Positions 18,691 to 27,556 of a stretch of 64,000 bases of DNA are shown here, piece after piece (the first letter of the stretch is position 1; each line of letters opens with the position of its first letter). The stretch comes from Kaistella carnis (GTDB lineage: Bacteria > Bacteroidota > Bacteroidia > Flavobacteriales > Weeksellaceae): NCBI RefSeq assembly GCF_003860585.1, contig NZ_CP034159.1, forward strand, positions 2,418,001 to 2,482,000. Reading direction: 5' to 3'. The position numbers were made by a program, and so were the translations under genes. The notes beneath the pieces were generated by a model. It ran no database searches. It was not told the origin of the DNA and saw nothing but the letters and a program-made list of their open reading frames with translations.

Positions 18691-20022
18691 ATGCAGTATA
18701 TTGACAATATTATCTTCTTCATTGCCATGGTGGTGGGATTTGGACTTTTCTTTAAAAGTTTAAAGGAAATCTATCGAAATATTCTATTGGGCAAAAAAAT
18801 CGACAGATCTGATCAAAAAGCAGAGCGTTGGGGAATCATGGCCCGTGTTGCTCTGGGTCAAAGCAAAATGGTTAAAAGACCAATTGCAGGTATACTACAT
18901 ATTTTTGTATATGTCGGCTTTGTAATTATTAATATTGAATTAATTGAGATCATCGTTGATGGAATTTTCGGAACACACCGGTTTTTAGCTGGAATTCTAG
19001 GAGATTCGCTTTACAGTTTTTTCACTGCGACTTTAGAAGTTTTAGCACTTTTAGTCGTGATTGCAGTTGTGCTCTTTTTCATCCGAAGAAATTTCTACGG
19101 CATCAAACGTTTTACCATGAAGGAATTGTTTGGGTGGCCAAAACATGACGCGAACTGGATTTTGGTGATCGAGTTTGCATTAATGATGGCATTTTTCACC
19201 ATGAACTCATCCGATTGGGTTTTACAGCAAAGACAAGTATTGGCTGCCCATGGAAGCTTTCCAATATCTGCGAATATATTAGGACCATTATTCCAAAACT
19301 TTAGCGATAATGCTTTAATCTTTACAGAAAGAGGCGCTTGGTGGTTTCATTTTATAGGGATTTTATTCTTCATGAATTATCTGTATTACTCGAAACACCT
19401 TCATATTCTTTTGGCTTTTCCAAATACATGGTTTGCCAACCTGAAGCCTAAAGGGCAATTTACCAATTTAGATTCCGTAACCAAGGAAATTAAATTGATG
19501 ATGGATCCAAATGCTGATCCTTACGCAGCAGCACCGGAAGCAGATCCAAACGAAGTACCGGAGAAATTTGGTGCGAGTGATATTTTTGATCTGAATCGCG
19601 TACAGTTAATGAATGCATATTCGTGTACGGAATGTGGAAGATGTACTTCGGTATGTCCGGCAAATATCACAGGTAAGAAACTGTCTCCACGAAAAATTAT
19701 GATGGATACCCGTGACCGTATTGAGGAAGTGGGCAGAAACATCAACAAAAATGGAAAGTTTGTAGATGACGGTAAAAAATTGCTGGATGATCATATTCAG
19801 AGAGAAGAACTTTGGGCCTGTACCACTTGTAACGCTTGTGTAGAAGCTTGTCCTATATTGATTGATCCGCTTTCTATTATTGTAGAAATGCGTAGATTCT
19901 TAGTGATGGAGCAGTCTGCGGCACCACAGGAATTAAATCAAATGATGACCAACATCGAAAACAATGCTGCTCCATGGCAGTATAACCAAGCCGACCGTTT
20001 GAAGTGGGCAACTGAAAATTAA
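18691..20022 (+). CDS. Membrane-bound (Fe-S)-binding oxidoreductase subunit
   Basis: A 443-residue protein with about five to six N-terminal spans, including His-containing helices of the NarI/heme-b type. A cytosolic domain follows with two ferredoxin motifs, CTECGRCTSVCP (about residue 310) and CTTCNACVEACP (about residue 376). This is a heterodisulfide-reductase-like electron-transfer architecture. The CCG-domain protein 69 bases downstream would be its partner. The electron donor and acceptor are not known to me. Confidence 0.82.
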   Translation: MQYIDNIIFFIAMVVGFGLFFKSLKEIYRNILLGKKIDRSDQKAERWGIMARVALGQSKMVKRPIAGILHIFVYVGFVIINIELIEIIVDGIFGTHRFLAGILGDSLYSFFTATLEVLALLVVIAVVLFFIRRNFYGIKRFTMKELFGWPKHDANWILVIEFALMMAFFTMNSSDWVLQQRQVLAAHGSFPISANILGPLFQNFSDNALIFTERGAWWFHFIGILFFMNYLYYSKHLHILLAFPNTWFANLKPKGQFTNLDSVTKEIKLMMDPNADPYAAAPEADPNEVPEKFGASDIFDLNRVQLMNAYSCTECGRCTSVCPANITGKKLSPRKIMMDTRDRIEEVGRNINKNGKFVDDGKKLLDDHIQREELWACTTCNACVEACPILIDPLSIIVEMRRFLVMEQSAAPQELNQMMTNIENNAAPWQYNQADRLKWATEN

Positions 20023-20091
20023 TGTAACAAAAATAATCGGTCAGTGTATCTGTTTTTTAAGCTAATGCATTGGTAAATTGGGAATATATTT

Positions 20092-20874
20092 ATGGATTTC
20101 ACTATAAAGACAATGGCAGAATATGCCGCCGAAGGAAAAGCTCCGGAAGTATTATTTTTTGTAGGATGCGCCGGAAGTTTCGACGACAGAGCAAAAAAAA
20201 TAACCAAAGCTTTCTGCAAAATTTTAAATAAAGTAGGCATCGAATTCGCCGTTTTAGGTCAGGAGGAATCCTGCAACGGAGATCCTGCAAAACGTGCCGG
20301 AAACGAATTTGTCTTCCAAATGATGGCACTTACGAATATTGAAATCATGAATGCTTATGAAGTCAAGAAAATCGTTACTACTTGCCCGCATTGTTTCAAT
20401 ATCATCAAAAATGAATATCCGGGATTAGGTGGTAATTATGAAGTTCTTCACCATACCCAGTTTCTTCGAAAATTGATGGAAGAAGGTCGCCTTAAAATTG
20501 AAGGCGGAACTTTCAAAGGCAAGCGAATTACCTTCCACGACCCGTGTTATTTAGGTAGAGCCAATGGAGAATATGAAGCGCCCAGACAGCTTCTTGAAAA
20601 ACTGGATGCCGAATTGGTCGAAATGAAACGTTGTAAATCCAACGGATTGTGTTGTGGTGCAGGCGGTGCACAAATGTTTAAAGAACCGGAGCCGGGCAAC
20701 AAAGACATTAATATCGAAAGAACCGAAGAAGCCCTGAGTGAAAAACCAAATATTATCGCGACAGGTTGTCCTTTCTGTAACACGATGATGACTGATGGGG
20801 TAAAGCATTTTAATAATAATGAAGTCACTGTAAAAGATATTGCAGAATTGTTGGCAGAAGCTGAGGATCTGTAA
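20092..20874 (+). CDS. CCG-domain (Fe-S)-binding protein, HdrB/GlpC-like
   Basis: A 260-residue soluble protein with two cysteine-rich CCG-type domains: FVGCAGSFDD, ESCNGDPAKR and CPHCFN in the first, and HDPCYLGR, LCCGAGGAQMF and GCPFCN in the second. Such domains bind [4Fe-4S] clusters in HdrB, GlpC and lactate-utilisation proteins. It probably forms a complex with the membrane Fe-S protein encoded just upstream. The arrangement MlaD, Fe-S membrane protein, CCG protein appears conserved in Flavobacteriia from memory. Confidence 0.85.
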   Translation: MDFTIKTMAEYAAEGKAPEVLFFVGCAGSFDDRAKKITKAFCKILNKVGIEFAVLGQEESCNGDPAKRAGNEFVFQMMALTNIEIMNAYEVKKIVTTCPHCFNIIKNEYPGLGGNYEVLHHTQFLRKLMEEGRLKIEGGTFKGKRITFHDPCYLGRANGEYEAPRQLLEKLDAELVEMKRCKSNGLCCGAGGAQMFKEPEPGNKDINIERTEEALSEKPNIIATGCPFCNTMMTDGVKHFNNNEVTVKDIAELLAEAEDL

Positions 20875-20930
20875 AGAACCTCAGAATGGACTGTTGTAAA
20901 AAATTGACTTCTAACTCTTAATGAAATAAA

Positions 20931-21422
20931 ATGAAAATAGAAGAATCATCCAGTGTAGAAACCAGTGATTACCGGGTTATTATTTATCCAGCATCACGAG
21001 CTTTTACACCAAAGGAAAGTAAAGCTATTACCGAAAAATTATATGATTTTTTAGCCACTTGGGCAGCACACGGCAAACCGCTTTCTTCCTCCTTTAAAAT
21101 TGAAAAAAATCAGTTTATTGTAGTTTGTGTTGATGAAGAAATTGAACCTGCATCTGGTTGCTCCATTGATTCTTTAGGTGCCGTAATGCGTGAAATTGAT
21201 CAGGAATATAACCTGGGTTTATTTGACCGCATGAAAGCAACTTTTATCGAAGACGGAGAGATAAAAACCGTGAAATTACAGGATTTTAGAAAAGGATTAA
21301 AAAGTGGAGAGATTTCCCGAGACATTCAAGTCTTTGATTTCTCTAAAAATACCTACGTGGCTTTTCTAAGTGATTTCCTGCTTCCACTTCATAGAAGTTG
21401 GGCTGGGATTTATGTTGATTAA
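20931..21422 (+). CDS. Conserved small protein often mislabelled 'ABC transporter ATPase'
   Basis: A 163-residue cytosolic protein. Homologues in Flavobacteriia are often named ABC transporter ATPase, but I see no Walker A, Walker B or LSGGQ motif, so that name is not supported here. Visible features are IIYPASRAFTPKES, LATWAAHGKPLSSSF, CSIDSLGAVMREID and HRSWAGIYVD. It follows the CCG protein by 56 bases and ends in a terminator, so it may belong to the Fe-S operon. Function unknown. Confidence 0.75.
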   Translation: MKIEESSSVETSDYRVIIYPASRAFTPKESKAITEKLYDFLATWAAHGKPLSSSFKIEKNQFIVVCVDEEIEPASGCSIDSLGAVMREIDQEYNLGLFDRMKATFIEDGEIKTVKLQDFRKGLKSGEISRDIQVFDFSKNTYVAFLSDFLLPLHRSWAGIYVD

Positions 21423-21443
21423 TAAAAGAGCATAAAAAAATAT

Positions 21444-21473
21444 AAACCCTTTCGGAATTATCTGAAAGGGTTT
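21444..21473 (+). terminator. Rho-independent terminator ending the mlaD/Fe-S run
   Basis: AAACCCTTTC (21444-21453) pairs with GAAAGGGTTT (21464-21473), followed by T. Confidence 0.85.
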
Positions 21474-21519
21474 TTTGTAAACGGAATTTAAACCGTATTT
21501 TTACAATTCAAGATTTCTA

Positions 21520-22641
21520 ATGCGCTATAAAATTCTTTTTATTTCCTCCTGGTTTCCTAATAAAATTGAACCAACGAATGGAAATTTTGTACAACGACAC
21601 GCCGAGGCAGTGTCGATTTTGCATGATGTAGAAGTCCTTCACGCAATCGGAGATTCTTCACAAGTTCAAAAATATATTTTCGAGGACAACATGATTAACG
21701 GTCTTAGAACTTTAACAGTTTATTATAAATCGACCCCAAATCCTGCTCTTAATTTTGCACGCCGGATGAAAGCCTACAAAAAAGGATTTTCAAAGATGCG
21801 GAGGCCTGATTTGGTGCATGCCAATATTCTTCAGAAGTCTATGCTCTTTGCAGTTTATTTAAAAAAGAAATATAAAATTCCTTTTGTTGTAACAGAACAT
21901 TGGTCAGGATTTTTAAAAATGAACCGAAATAAACTTCCCCGATCAGAATTCCACATTGCAAAGGTGATTGGTAAAAACGCTGATTATATTTTGCCCGTAA
22001 GCCAATTTCTTTTGAAAGATTTAAAGGATATGCGTATCGCTACAAAAATGGAAGTCGTAAGCAACGTGGTGAATACCGACCTCTTTCATGTAAAAACCTC
22101 TGAAAATGAAAGGTTTATTTTCTTGCATATTTCCAATCTGGTTGACATAAAAAACCCGGATAAAATTATAAATGCGACGCTTAGGTTAAAGAAAGAATTT
22201 AATGATTTTGAGTTGCATATTGGCGGAGATGGTGATATCAATCGTTTAAATGAGATTATAAATAGAAATAATGCGAAAGAATTTATAAAGACTTTTCCGA
22301 CCTTGGATTTAAATGCCGTCGCAGCAAAAATGAGAGCCAGCGAATGCTTCATTTTATTTAGTGATTATGAAAATTTTCCGTGCGTTTTACTGGAGTCTCT
22401 CTCCGTTGGAACACCAGTCATTGCAACAAATGTGGGAGGAATTCCTGAAATTGTTAATGAGAAAAATGGAATACTTATTTCGAAGTCGGAAGAGGAGTTA
22501 TGCAAGGCAATGAAAAAAGTTCTTGTCAATCAAATCACTTTCGAAACCCCCGAAAATCTACATCAGTATGTCGAAGATCATTTTTCAATGGAGACCATTT
22601 CCAAAAATTTCGATGAAATTTATGGTCGGATTTTACGTTGA
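21520..22641 (+). CDS. Glycosyltransferase family 4 (GT-B fold)
   Basis: A 373-residue cytosolic or membrane-associated sugar transferase. The N-terminal domain has FISSWFPNKIEPTNGNFVQRHAEA; the C-terminal domain has HISNLVDIKNPD, and the nucleotide-sugar site FSDYENFPCVLLESLSVGTPVIATNVGGIPEIV with the EX7E-type pair. It probably adds a sugar to a lipid-linked glycan together with the flippase downstream. Confidence 0.87.
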   Translation: MRYKILFISSWFPNKIEPTNGNFVQRHAEAVSILHDVEVLHAIGDSSQVQKYIFEDNMINGLRTLTVYYKSTPNPALNFARRMKAYKKGFSKMRRPDLVHANILQKSMLFAVYLKKKYKIPFVVTEHWSGFLKMNRNKLPRSEFHIAKVIGKNADYILPVSQFLLKDLKDMRIATKMEVVSNVVNTDLFHVKTSENERFIFLHISNLVDIKNPDKIINATLRLKKEFNDFELHIGGDGDINRLNEIINRNNAKEFIKTFPTLDLNAVAAKMRASECFILFSDYENFPCVLLESLSVGTPVIATNVGGIPEIVNEKNGILISKSEEELCKAMKKVLVNQITFETPENLHQYVEDHFSMETISKNFDEIYGRILR

Positions 22642-22700
22642 AAGCGTAGAGGTTTACGTTTAGCTTTTATACTATAGACCTTAAAATTTTGAACATATTT

Positions 22701-22795
22701 ATGATTAAAAAAGATTATTTCGAATCGATCAAGATTTAAAAGAAGACGATTCTACCACTTGTTCCTTATATTACAGTCAAATTATATATAAATAG
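22701..22795 (+). other. Intergenic stretch with a 12-codon ORF and an out-of-frame continuation
   Basis: ATG at 22701 opens MIKKDYFESIKI followed by TAA. A different frame then stays open for about 25 codons (QDLKEDDSTTCSLYYSQIIYK) to a TAG at 22793-22795, directly before the TTG of the flippase. This could be a frameshifted remnant of a small gene or chance; no family was recognised. Confidence 0.25.
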
Positions 22796-24043
22796 TTGAA
22801 AAGTTTATTAATTTTTATTAGCGATTTTTTTAAGAATAAAGGACATCATGTTTTCTTTTCACTTCTTATTGCTAAAATTTGTGGATTCATTGGTTCTCTA
22901 TTTATTATTCGACTTCTGCCAGAAAGTGAATTTGGAACCATCAGCATCGTTGCTTCTGTATTCTTCATTTTTTTAGCATTTAACGGTTTAGGGAGCAATC
23001 AAAGTCTTTTAAGATATGGTTCTATTAACCAAAGTCTTACCGATAAAAGAGCTCTTTCGACCTATCTTTTTCGAAGAGGTTTGTTTTATCAGATTTTTAT
23101 TAGTTCCCTCTTTTTACTTACAAGTTTTTTTTACGTCAGTAAATACGAAGATATCTTAATTATATTTTTATTATTTACAGTCAGACTGGTTGGATATTAT
23201 TTCTTAAACCATATTCAGGCGGAATTAAGAATTTCCGGAAATAATAAAGGCTTTGCTATAGTAAGTAATGTCGTAAATATAGTGGGTGTAATTGCGTTAT
23301 TAATCTTATCCTACTTTTTTGGCATTTACGGTTATCTAATTGCTGTAGCTTTCACTCCATTTCTGGCTTTATTATGGTATAAAAAGGAAAACCTTAATTC
23401 ACTACCACCGAAATTTATTTTCACCAAAAAAGAGCTTTGGAATTTTGGCCTGAATGCAGCTGGAACCGCGCTTCTTTCGGATGCCTTGTTCTCTGCCGAT
23501 GTACTAATGTTAAGTTTTTTACTGAACGAGACTGCAGTTGCAAGTTATAAAGTTGGACTTCTTATTCCTTTAAACATCACTTTTTTGGCGGCGTCATTTA
23601 TGCAGAGCGATTACCCAAAACTGGCGAAATACAGCAAGGATAAAATATTTTTGAAAAACTATCTGTTTAATTATTATAAATTATTTATCCCGATCGCGAT
23701 CCTTATTTTTATTACGGGTTTATTTTTTAAAGTCGAAATACTGGATTTATTTTTCAGCGCTAAATATGCGGAAAGTCAAATGATCTTTATCATATTTTTA
23801 GGGGCATTCTGCGCAAATATGCTATTAAGGAATTTGTACGGAAATCTTTTGTCAGCCGTCGGAATGATGAAAATGAATACCATTATTTCTGTTTTAACTT
23901 TAATTTTATTGGTGATTTTCTCCTTTATTTTTGTTTCTAAATACGGGGTGACCGGAATGGCCGTCAGTTTGTCGTTAAGTATGTTTTTTGGGGGAATAAT
24001 GCTGGCTTTCTCTTTTTATCTGTATTGGAAAGATTTAAAATAA
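22796..24043 (+). CDS. Oligosaccharide flippase (Wzx/PST type)
   Basis: A 415-residue inner membrane protein with about twelve predicted spans, starting with an amphipathic KSLLIFISDFFKNKG segment and SLLIAKICGFIGSLFIIRLLPESEFG, characteristic of polysaccharide-exporting MATE-like flippases. It would move lipid-linked glycans to the periplasmic face. The start codon appears to be TTG immediately after an in-frame TAG; no ATG fits without losing conserved sequence. It follows the GT4 gene. Confidence 0.82.
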   Translation: MKSLLIFISDFFKNKGHHVFFSLLIAKICGFIGSLFIIRLLPESEFGTISIVASVFFIFLAFNGLGSNQSLLRYGSINQSLTDKRALSTYLFRRGLFYQIFISSLFLLTSFFYVSKYEDILIIFLLFTVRLVGYYFLNHIQAELRISGNNKGFAIVSNVVNIVGVIALLILSYFFGIYGYLIAVAFTPFLALLWYKKENLNSLPPKFIFTKKELWNFGLNAAGTALLSDALFSADVLMLSFLLNETAVASYKVGLLIPLNITFLAASFMQSDYPKLAKYSKDKIFLKNYLFNYYKLFIPIAILIFITGLFFKVEILDLFFSAKYAESQMIFIIFLGAFCANMLLRNLYGNLLSAVGMMKMNTIISVLTLILLVIFSFIFVSKYGVTGMAVSLSLSMFFGGIMLAFSFYLYWKDLK

Positions 24044-24053
24044 TTTATCTTTG
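24025..24053 (+). promoter_or_regulatory. Promoter of the lipoprotein gene at 24059 (nearly leaderless)
   Basis: TTG at 24025-24027, an 18-base spacer and TATCTTTG at 24046-24053 match the full Bacteroidota consensus. The ATG begins five bases after the -7 element, so transcription should start at or next to the initiation codon. Confidence 0.6.
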
Positions 24054-24058
24054 TAGCA

Positions 24059-24556
24059 ATGAAAAATTTATTTTTTTTAATGTTGGTCGCTTTTTTAGGG
24101 TTTATTTCCTGTCGGAATGATGAAAATGACGTGCAGAAAATCGATCAGGTCATGCAACTCTATATCGATTCACTAGGACAGGATATGCTGAATGTGAAAT
24201 TGCCCGGTTCTTATACAACCACCTCAATGAATGATGTTTACGGTTTAACAGATAACGCACCTGTCACTTTCAGTGTGAAAAAAGATGCCGATACCGTGAG
24301 TTTTATTGAGTATGTCGCAGGTGCTAAAAGAATACGTATTGATTCTACGCAACTTTCTAAAACCTATGAATCAAAAATTGCTTTAACACTAATTAAGAGC
24401 ATCAATGATTCTGTGAAAAGAACGACAAACGATACCATGACGATTCAATATCTTTCAACGCCCACATTATTTGAAATTAGCAAAGTCTGGTATAATGATG
24501 TGCTTCAATTTAACAAAGTAGAAGGACAACCAAACGTCATTAAAATCTCGAAATAA
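24059..24556 (+). CDS. DUF4827-like lipoprotein (family uncertain)
   Basis: A 165-residue exported lipoprotein: the signal ends in GFISC (Cys near residue 18). The mature chain is mainly beta in pattern, and includes DSVKRTTNDTMTIQYLSTPTLFEISKVWYN. I do not recognise the family with confidence; a DUF4827-like relation is a guess. It lies between the flippase and serS and has its own promoter. Confidence 0.55.
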   Translation: MKNLFFLMLVAFLGFISCRNDENDVQKIDQVMQLYIDSLGQDMLNVKLPGSYTTTSMNDVYGLTDNAPVTFSVKKDADTVSFIEYVAGAKRIRIDSTQLSKTYESKIALTLIKSINDSVKRTTNDTMTIQYLSTPTLFEISKVWYNDVLQFNKVEGQPNVIKISK

Positions 24557-24560
24557 TCCT

Positions 24561-24568
24561 TAAATTTG
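24561..24568 (+). promoter_or_regulatory. serS: -7 promoter element for serS
   Basis: TAAATTTG is an exact TAnnTTTG match, 55 bases upstream of the serS ATG. A leader of about 50 bases is predicted; no T-box-like fold was recognised in it. Confidence 0.5.
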
Positions 24569-24622
24569 CAAGGCTTTCCTTTTGGTGAAAGGGAAAGAAA
24601 GATCCATAAACATCCTATAACT

Positions 24623-25891
24623 ATGTTACAAGTTAATTTTTTGCGCGAAAATAAAGAACGCGTTTTAGAAGGTTTACATAAAAGAAATTTCAAAAATATC
24701 AATTTGGTTGATGAGGCCATTTCTGTAGATGAAGACCGTAAAAAAATTCAGTTTGAACTCGATCAGAATTTAGCGGCGATGAATAAGATTTCGAAAGAAA
24801 TCGGAATTCTGATGAAGGAAGGAAAGAAAGAGGAAGCTGAAGCTGCAAAATCTAAAACCTCTGAGTTTAAAGAGAATGCACAGGATCTTCAACAAAAATT
24901 AAAGGATTTAGAGGCAAGACTTCTACAGATTTTATATCAAATTCCTAATATCCCTTACGAAAAGGTAAAAGCCGGAAGTACCGCTGACGATAATGAAATT
25001 ATTTATCAGTCGCATGATGTGGAAGGTTTAGGCGAAGGTGCAATCCCACACTGGGAACTTGCGAAAAAATACAATCTGATCGATTTTGAATTGGGTGTAA
25101 AGATCGCGGGTGCAGGTTTTCCTGTGTATTTCGGCAAAGGAGCAAGGCTTCAGCGTGCATTGGTTCAGTATTTTTTAGATAAAAATGTTGACGCCGGTTA
25201 TTTGGAAGTTAATCCCCCACACGTTGCCAATGAAGCTTCAGGTTATGGAACCGGTCAACTGCCTGATAAAGAAGGGCAGATGTACTACATTAACGAGGAC
25301 AATCTATATTTAATTCCGACCGCCGAAGTTCCGGTGACTAATTTATACCGCGATGTTTTATTGGATGAAAAAGATCTGCCTATTAAAAACACGGCATTTT
25401 CCCAATGTTATCGTCGGGAAGCGGGAAGTTATGGAGCACATGTTCGTGGCTTAAACCGTCTTCATCAGTTTGAAAAGGTAGAAATTGTGCGCATTGAAAA
25501 ACCGGAGAATTCTTATGCTGTTTTGGAAGAAATGGTGAATCATATCAAAGAAATTTTAACAGATCTGGAACTTCCTTACCGTGTTTTGAGACTTTGTGGT
25601 GGCGATACTGGTTTTGCAGCAGCCATGACTTACGATTTCGAAGTTTGGAGTGCAGCACAGGAGAAATGGTTAGAAGTTTCTTCCGTATCAAATTTTGAAA
25701 CTTTCCAGGCCAACCGTTTAAAATGCAGATTTAAAAGCGAGGGTAAAACACAATTGGTTCATACCTTAAATGGTTCTGCTATGGCTTTGCCGCGTATTAT
25801 GGCAGCGCTTCTGGAGAATAATCAAACTGAAGATGGAATTAAATTACCGTCTAAAATTGCAGAATACGCGAAATTTGATTTAATTAATTAA
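24623..25891 (+). CDS. serS: Seryl-tRNA synthetase
   Basis: Class II aminoacyl-tRNA synthetase of 422 residues. The N-terminal antiparallel coiled coil (residues about 30-110) contacts the tRNA; the catalytic core has motif 2 in CYRREAGSYG and FETFQANRLKCRFK, and motif 3 in LNGSAMALPRIMAALLENNQ. The start at 24623 (MLQVNFLRENKERV) is the family start; an upstream in-frame TTG at 24566 would add unrelated residues and lies over the -7 element. Confidence 0.97.
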   Translation: MLQVNFLRENKERVLEGLHKRNFKNINLVDEAISVDEDRKKIQFELDQNLAAMNKISKEIGILMKEGKKEEAEAAKSKTSEFKENAQDLQQKLKDLEARLLQILYQIPNIPYEKVKAGSTADDNEIIYQSHDVEGLGEGAIPHWELAKKYNLIDFELGVKIAGAGFPVYFGKGARLQRALVQYFLDKNVDAGYLEVNPPHVANEASGYGTGQLPDKEGQMYYINEDNLYLIPTAEVPVTNLYRDVLLDEKDLPIKNTAFSQCYRREAGSYGAHVRGLNRLHQFEKVEIVRIEKPENSYAVLEEMVNHIKEILTDLELPYRVLRLCGGDTGFAAAMTYDFEVWSAAQEKWLEVSSVSNFETFQANRLKCRFKSEGKTQLVHTLNGSAMALPRIMAALLENNQTEDGIKLPSKIAEYAKFDLIN

Positions 25892-25914
25892 AAGATAGTT
25901 TGATTTATTTATTA

Positions 25915-25942
25915 AAAAAGCCACCGAAATTTCGGTGGCTTT
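25915..25942. terminator. Bidirectional terminator between serS and the convergent lipoprotein gene
   Basis: A 14-bp perfect palindrome-type stem (AAAAGCCACCGAAA with TTTCGGTGGCTTTT) with practically no loop. A- and T-runs on either side allow function in both directions. Confidence 0.85.
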
Positions 25943-25946
25943 TGGT

Positions 25947-26735
25947 TTATTCGGTAGTGATGATTATTTTCTTGTCTTTATCTTTCAAAGCGTTCTTTTC
26001 ATCGAGCAGATCATTGCTTCTAAGATTGATCTGAATCGTTTTCTTATCGATCTGTTTTACAAAGTCATGCTTGCCTACAATTGATTTGATTGGTTTCTGA
26101 AATTTGATCGTATTTGAAAAATTCACCGGAAACATTTTCATCATTCCAACCATGTTTTCTGCCATCTTTTGTCCGTAAGCTGCAATAGAATCACTTTTAT
26201 TAGCCGGCGTAGAAGATTCTTTATTATCCGCAACATTTTCCATCTTATTTAAAAACTGCACGGAATTAAATTTGTCGGTGTCTATTGTTAAGGTCTTTCC
26301 GTTCCAGGTTGCAATATTCTGCAGCGGCATTCGCTGCAACGCTTTGCTTTGTGAAAGTAGGGTGGTGACTTCTGCCGGAAGAAGTTTGTCATATTTTAAT
26401 GAAACTCCATAAATCTCGCCTTTGTCTTTATTCAATTTTAAAAACATTTTGTGCAGCACATTTACAGAATCTTTATTGAGGGTAATTAAACCATCTTTTT
26501 GAAGATCATAAAGACTTTTCCAATCGGTTGATAACTTGGAGAAAGTAGGGGCTTTCTCACTCCCATTATTCATCATATTCATCATTGACAGCATTCCTTT
26601 ATCAATTAGAATATTTGATTCCATACTTGAGGCAGAGTCATTGTAATACGTAGTTTCAGTATTAACAGAGCAGGATTGTAAAACGATCAGGAGGAGCCCG
26701 GAAACCCACAGTGAAATTTTTTTCATCATTTTCAA
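25947..26735 (-). CDS. Lipoprotein of unknown function
   Basis: A 262-residue lipoprotein: the signal ends in LIVLQSC, followed by SVNTETTYYNDSASS. The chain has repeated Met-rich segments (MLSMMNMMNN, MVGMMKMFP) and a C-terminal KIIITTE. I do not recognise the family. It is downstream of the cbb3 assembly genes and may be read from the same transcript, though the 77-base gap makes this uncertain. Met-rich stretches can bind copper, but that is speculation. Confidence 0.55.
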   Translation of the reverse strand: MKMMKKISLWVSGLLLIVLQSCSVNTETTYYNDSASSMESNILIDKGMLSMMNMMNNGSEKAPTFSKLSTDWKSLYDLQKDGLITLNKDSVNVLHKMFLKLNKDKGEIYGVSLKYDKLLPAEVTTLLSQSKALQRMPLQNIATWNGKTLTIDTDKFNSVQFLNKMENVADNKESSTPANKSDSIAAYGQKMAENMVGMMKMFPVNFSNTIKFQKPIKSIVGKHDFVKQIDKKTIQINLRSNDLLDEKNALKDKDKKIIITTE

Positions 26736-26812
26736 ATTTTATTCTAAGAGAATTTGATTCAAAATAGATACCAAAAATAAAAATGGGGTGAAACCCTTTG
26801 TCAATGTGTTTG

Positions 26813-27556
26813 TTAATGGCAACTTTCGTGATTGCCTTCCTGATGATCTTTAGAATTATTGTGATTGATCTGCATTGCAGCTTTTTTTGGCGATAAGTAT
26901 GGAATCCCAATCTCAAGCCCGCGGACAATGAATAAACCGCCGAGGATGATCATCATAACCGGAACAAACTTCAATATTTTTATTCTTAAAGCAGTCGTCA
27001 TTAAATTCCCCAGCAAGACCACAAAAAACATAAACGGCAATGTTCCCAAGCCGAAGAGACTCATAAATACCGCACTTTGCCATATTCCGCCCGCTGCTAA
27101 ACTGGCAGTCAAGGCCATGTAAACCATTCCGCAGGGTAGAAATCCATTTAGAATTCCTGTAGCAAATCTGGAACGGTAATCTGCTTTCTGCAAGAGTTTG
27201 GACAGGTTTAATTTTACTTTTAATAAAAAAGTAGAGAGAAAAGGAATTTTGGAAGCGAAATCTTTTCCGCCAAAGGAAAAAATCGCCATCATAATTAAAA
27301 TTACCCCCACGCCTATGGTCAGATACTGTTGAAATCCCACCATTTGAAATCCCTGACCAACGATGCCTAAAATAGCACCTAACAAAGAATAAGTTGCAAT
27401 ACGGCCAAATTGGTAGGTAAGGTTTTGCAGGTAAAAATTAGTAGCCTGTTTTTTGGTTAAACCCATGGAAAGGGCAATAGGTCCGCACATGCCTATACAG
27501 TGAAAGCCTGAGGCGAACCCTAATCCAAGTGCTGATATGATTAATGCTACTTCCAT
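26813..27556 (-). CDS. TauE/SafE-like (DsbD_2/UreH type) membrane protein of the cbb3 cluster
   Basis: A 247-residue membrane protein with six to seven spans. Two characteristic motifs, FHCIGMCGPIALSMG near the N-terminus and NGFLPCGMVYMALTAS in the middle, place Cys pairs within the membrane. The C-terminal tail is rich in His and ends in ESCH, which suggests metal binding. It overlaps ccoH by ten bases. By position it probably helps supply copper to, or assemble, the oxidase; sulfite export is unlikely. Confidence 0.78.
   Translation of the reverse strand: MEVALIISALGLGFASGFHCIGMCGPIALSMGLTKKQATNFYLQNLTYQFGRIATYSLLGAILGIVGQGFQMVGFQQYLTIGVGVILIMMAIFSFGGKDFASKIPFLSTFLLKVKLNLSKLLQKADYRSRFATGILNGFLPCGMVYMALTASLAAGGIWQSAVFMSLFGLGTLPFMFFVVLLGNLMTTALRIKILKFVPVMMIILGGLFIVRGLEIGIPYLSPKKAAMQINHNNSKDHQEGNHESCH

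Noticed and set aside
26813..27556. Sulfite exporter
   Set aside because: The TauE/SafE name reflects fold similarity only; position in the cbb3 cluster and Cys/His motifs favour a metal-related assembly role.
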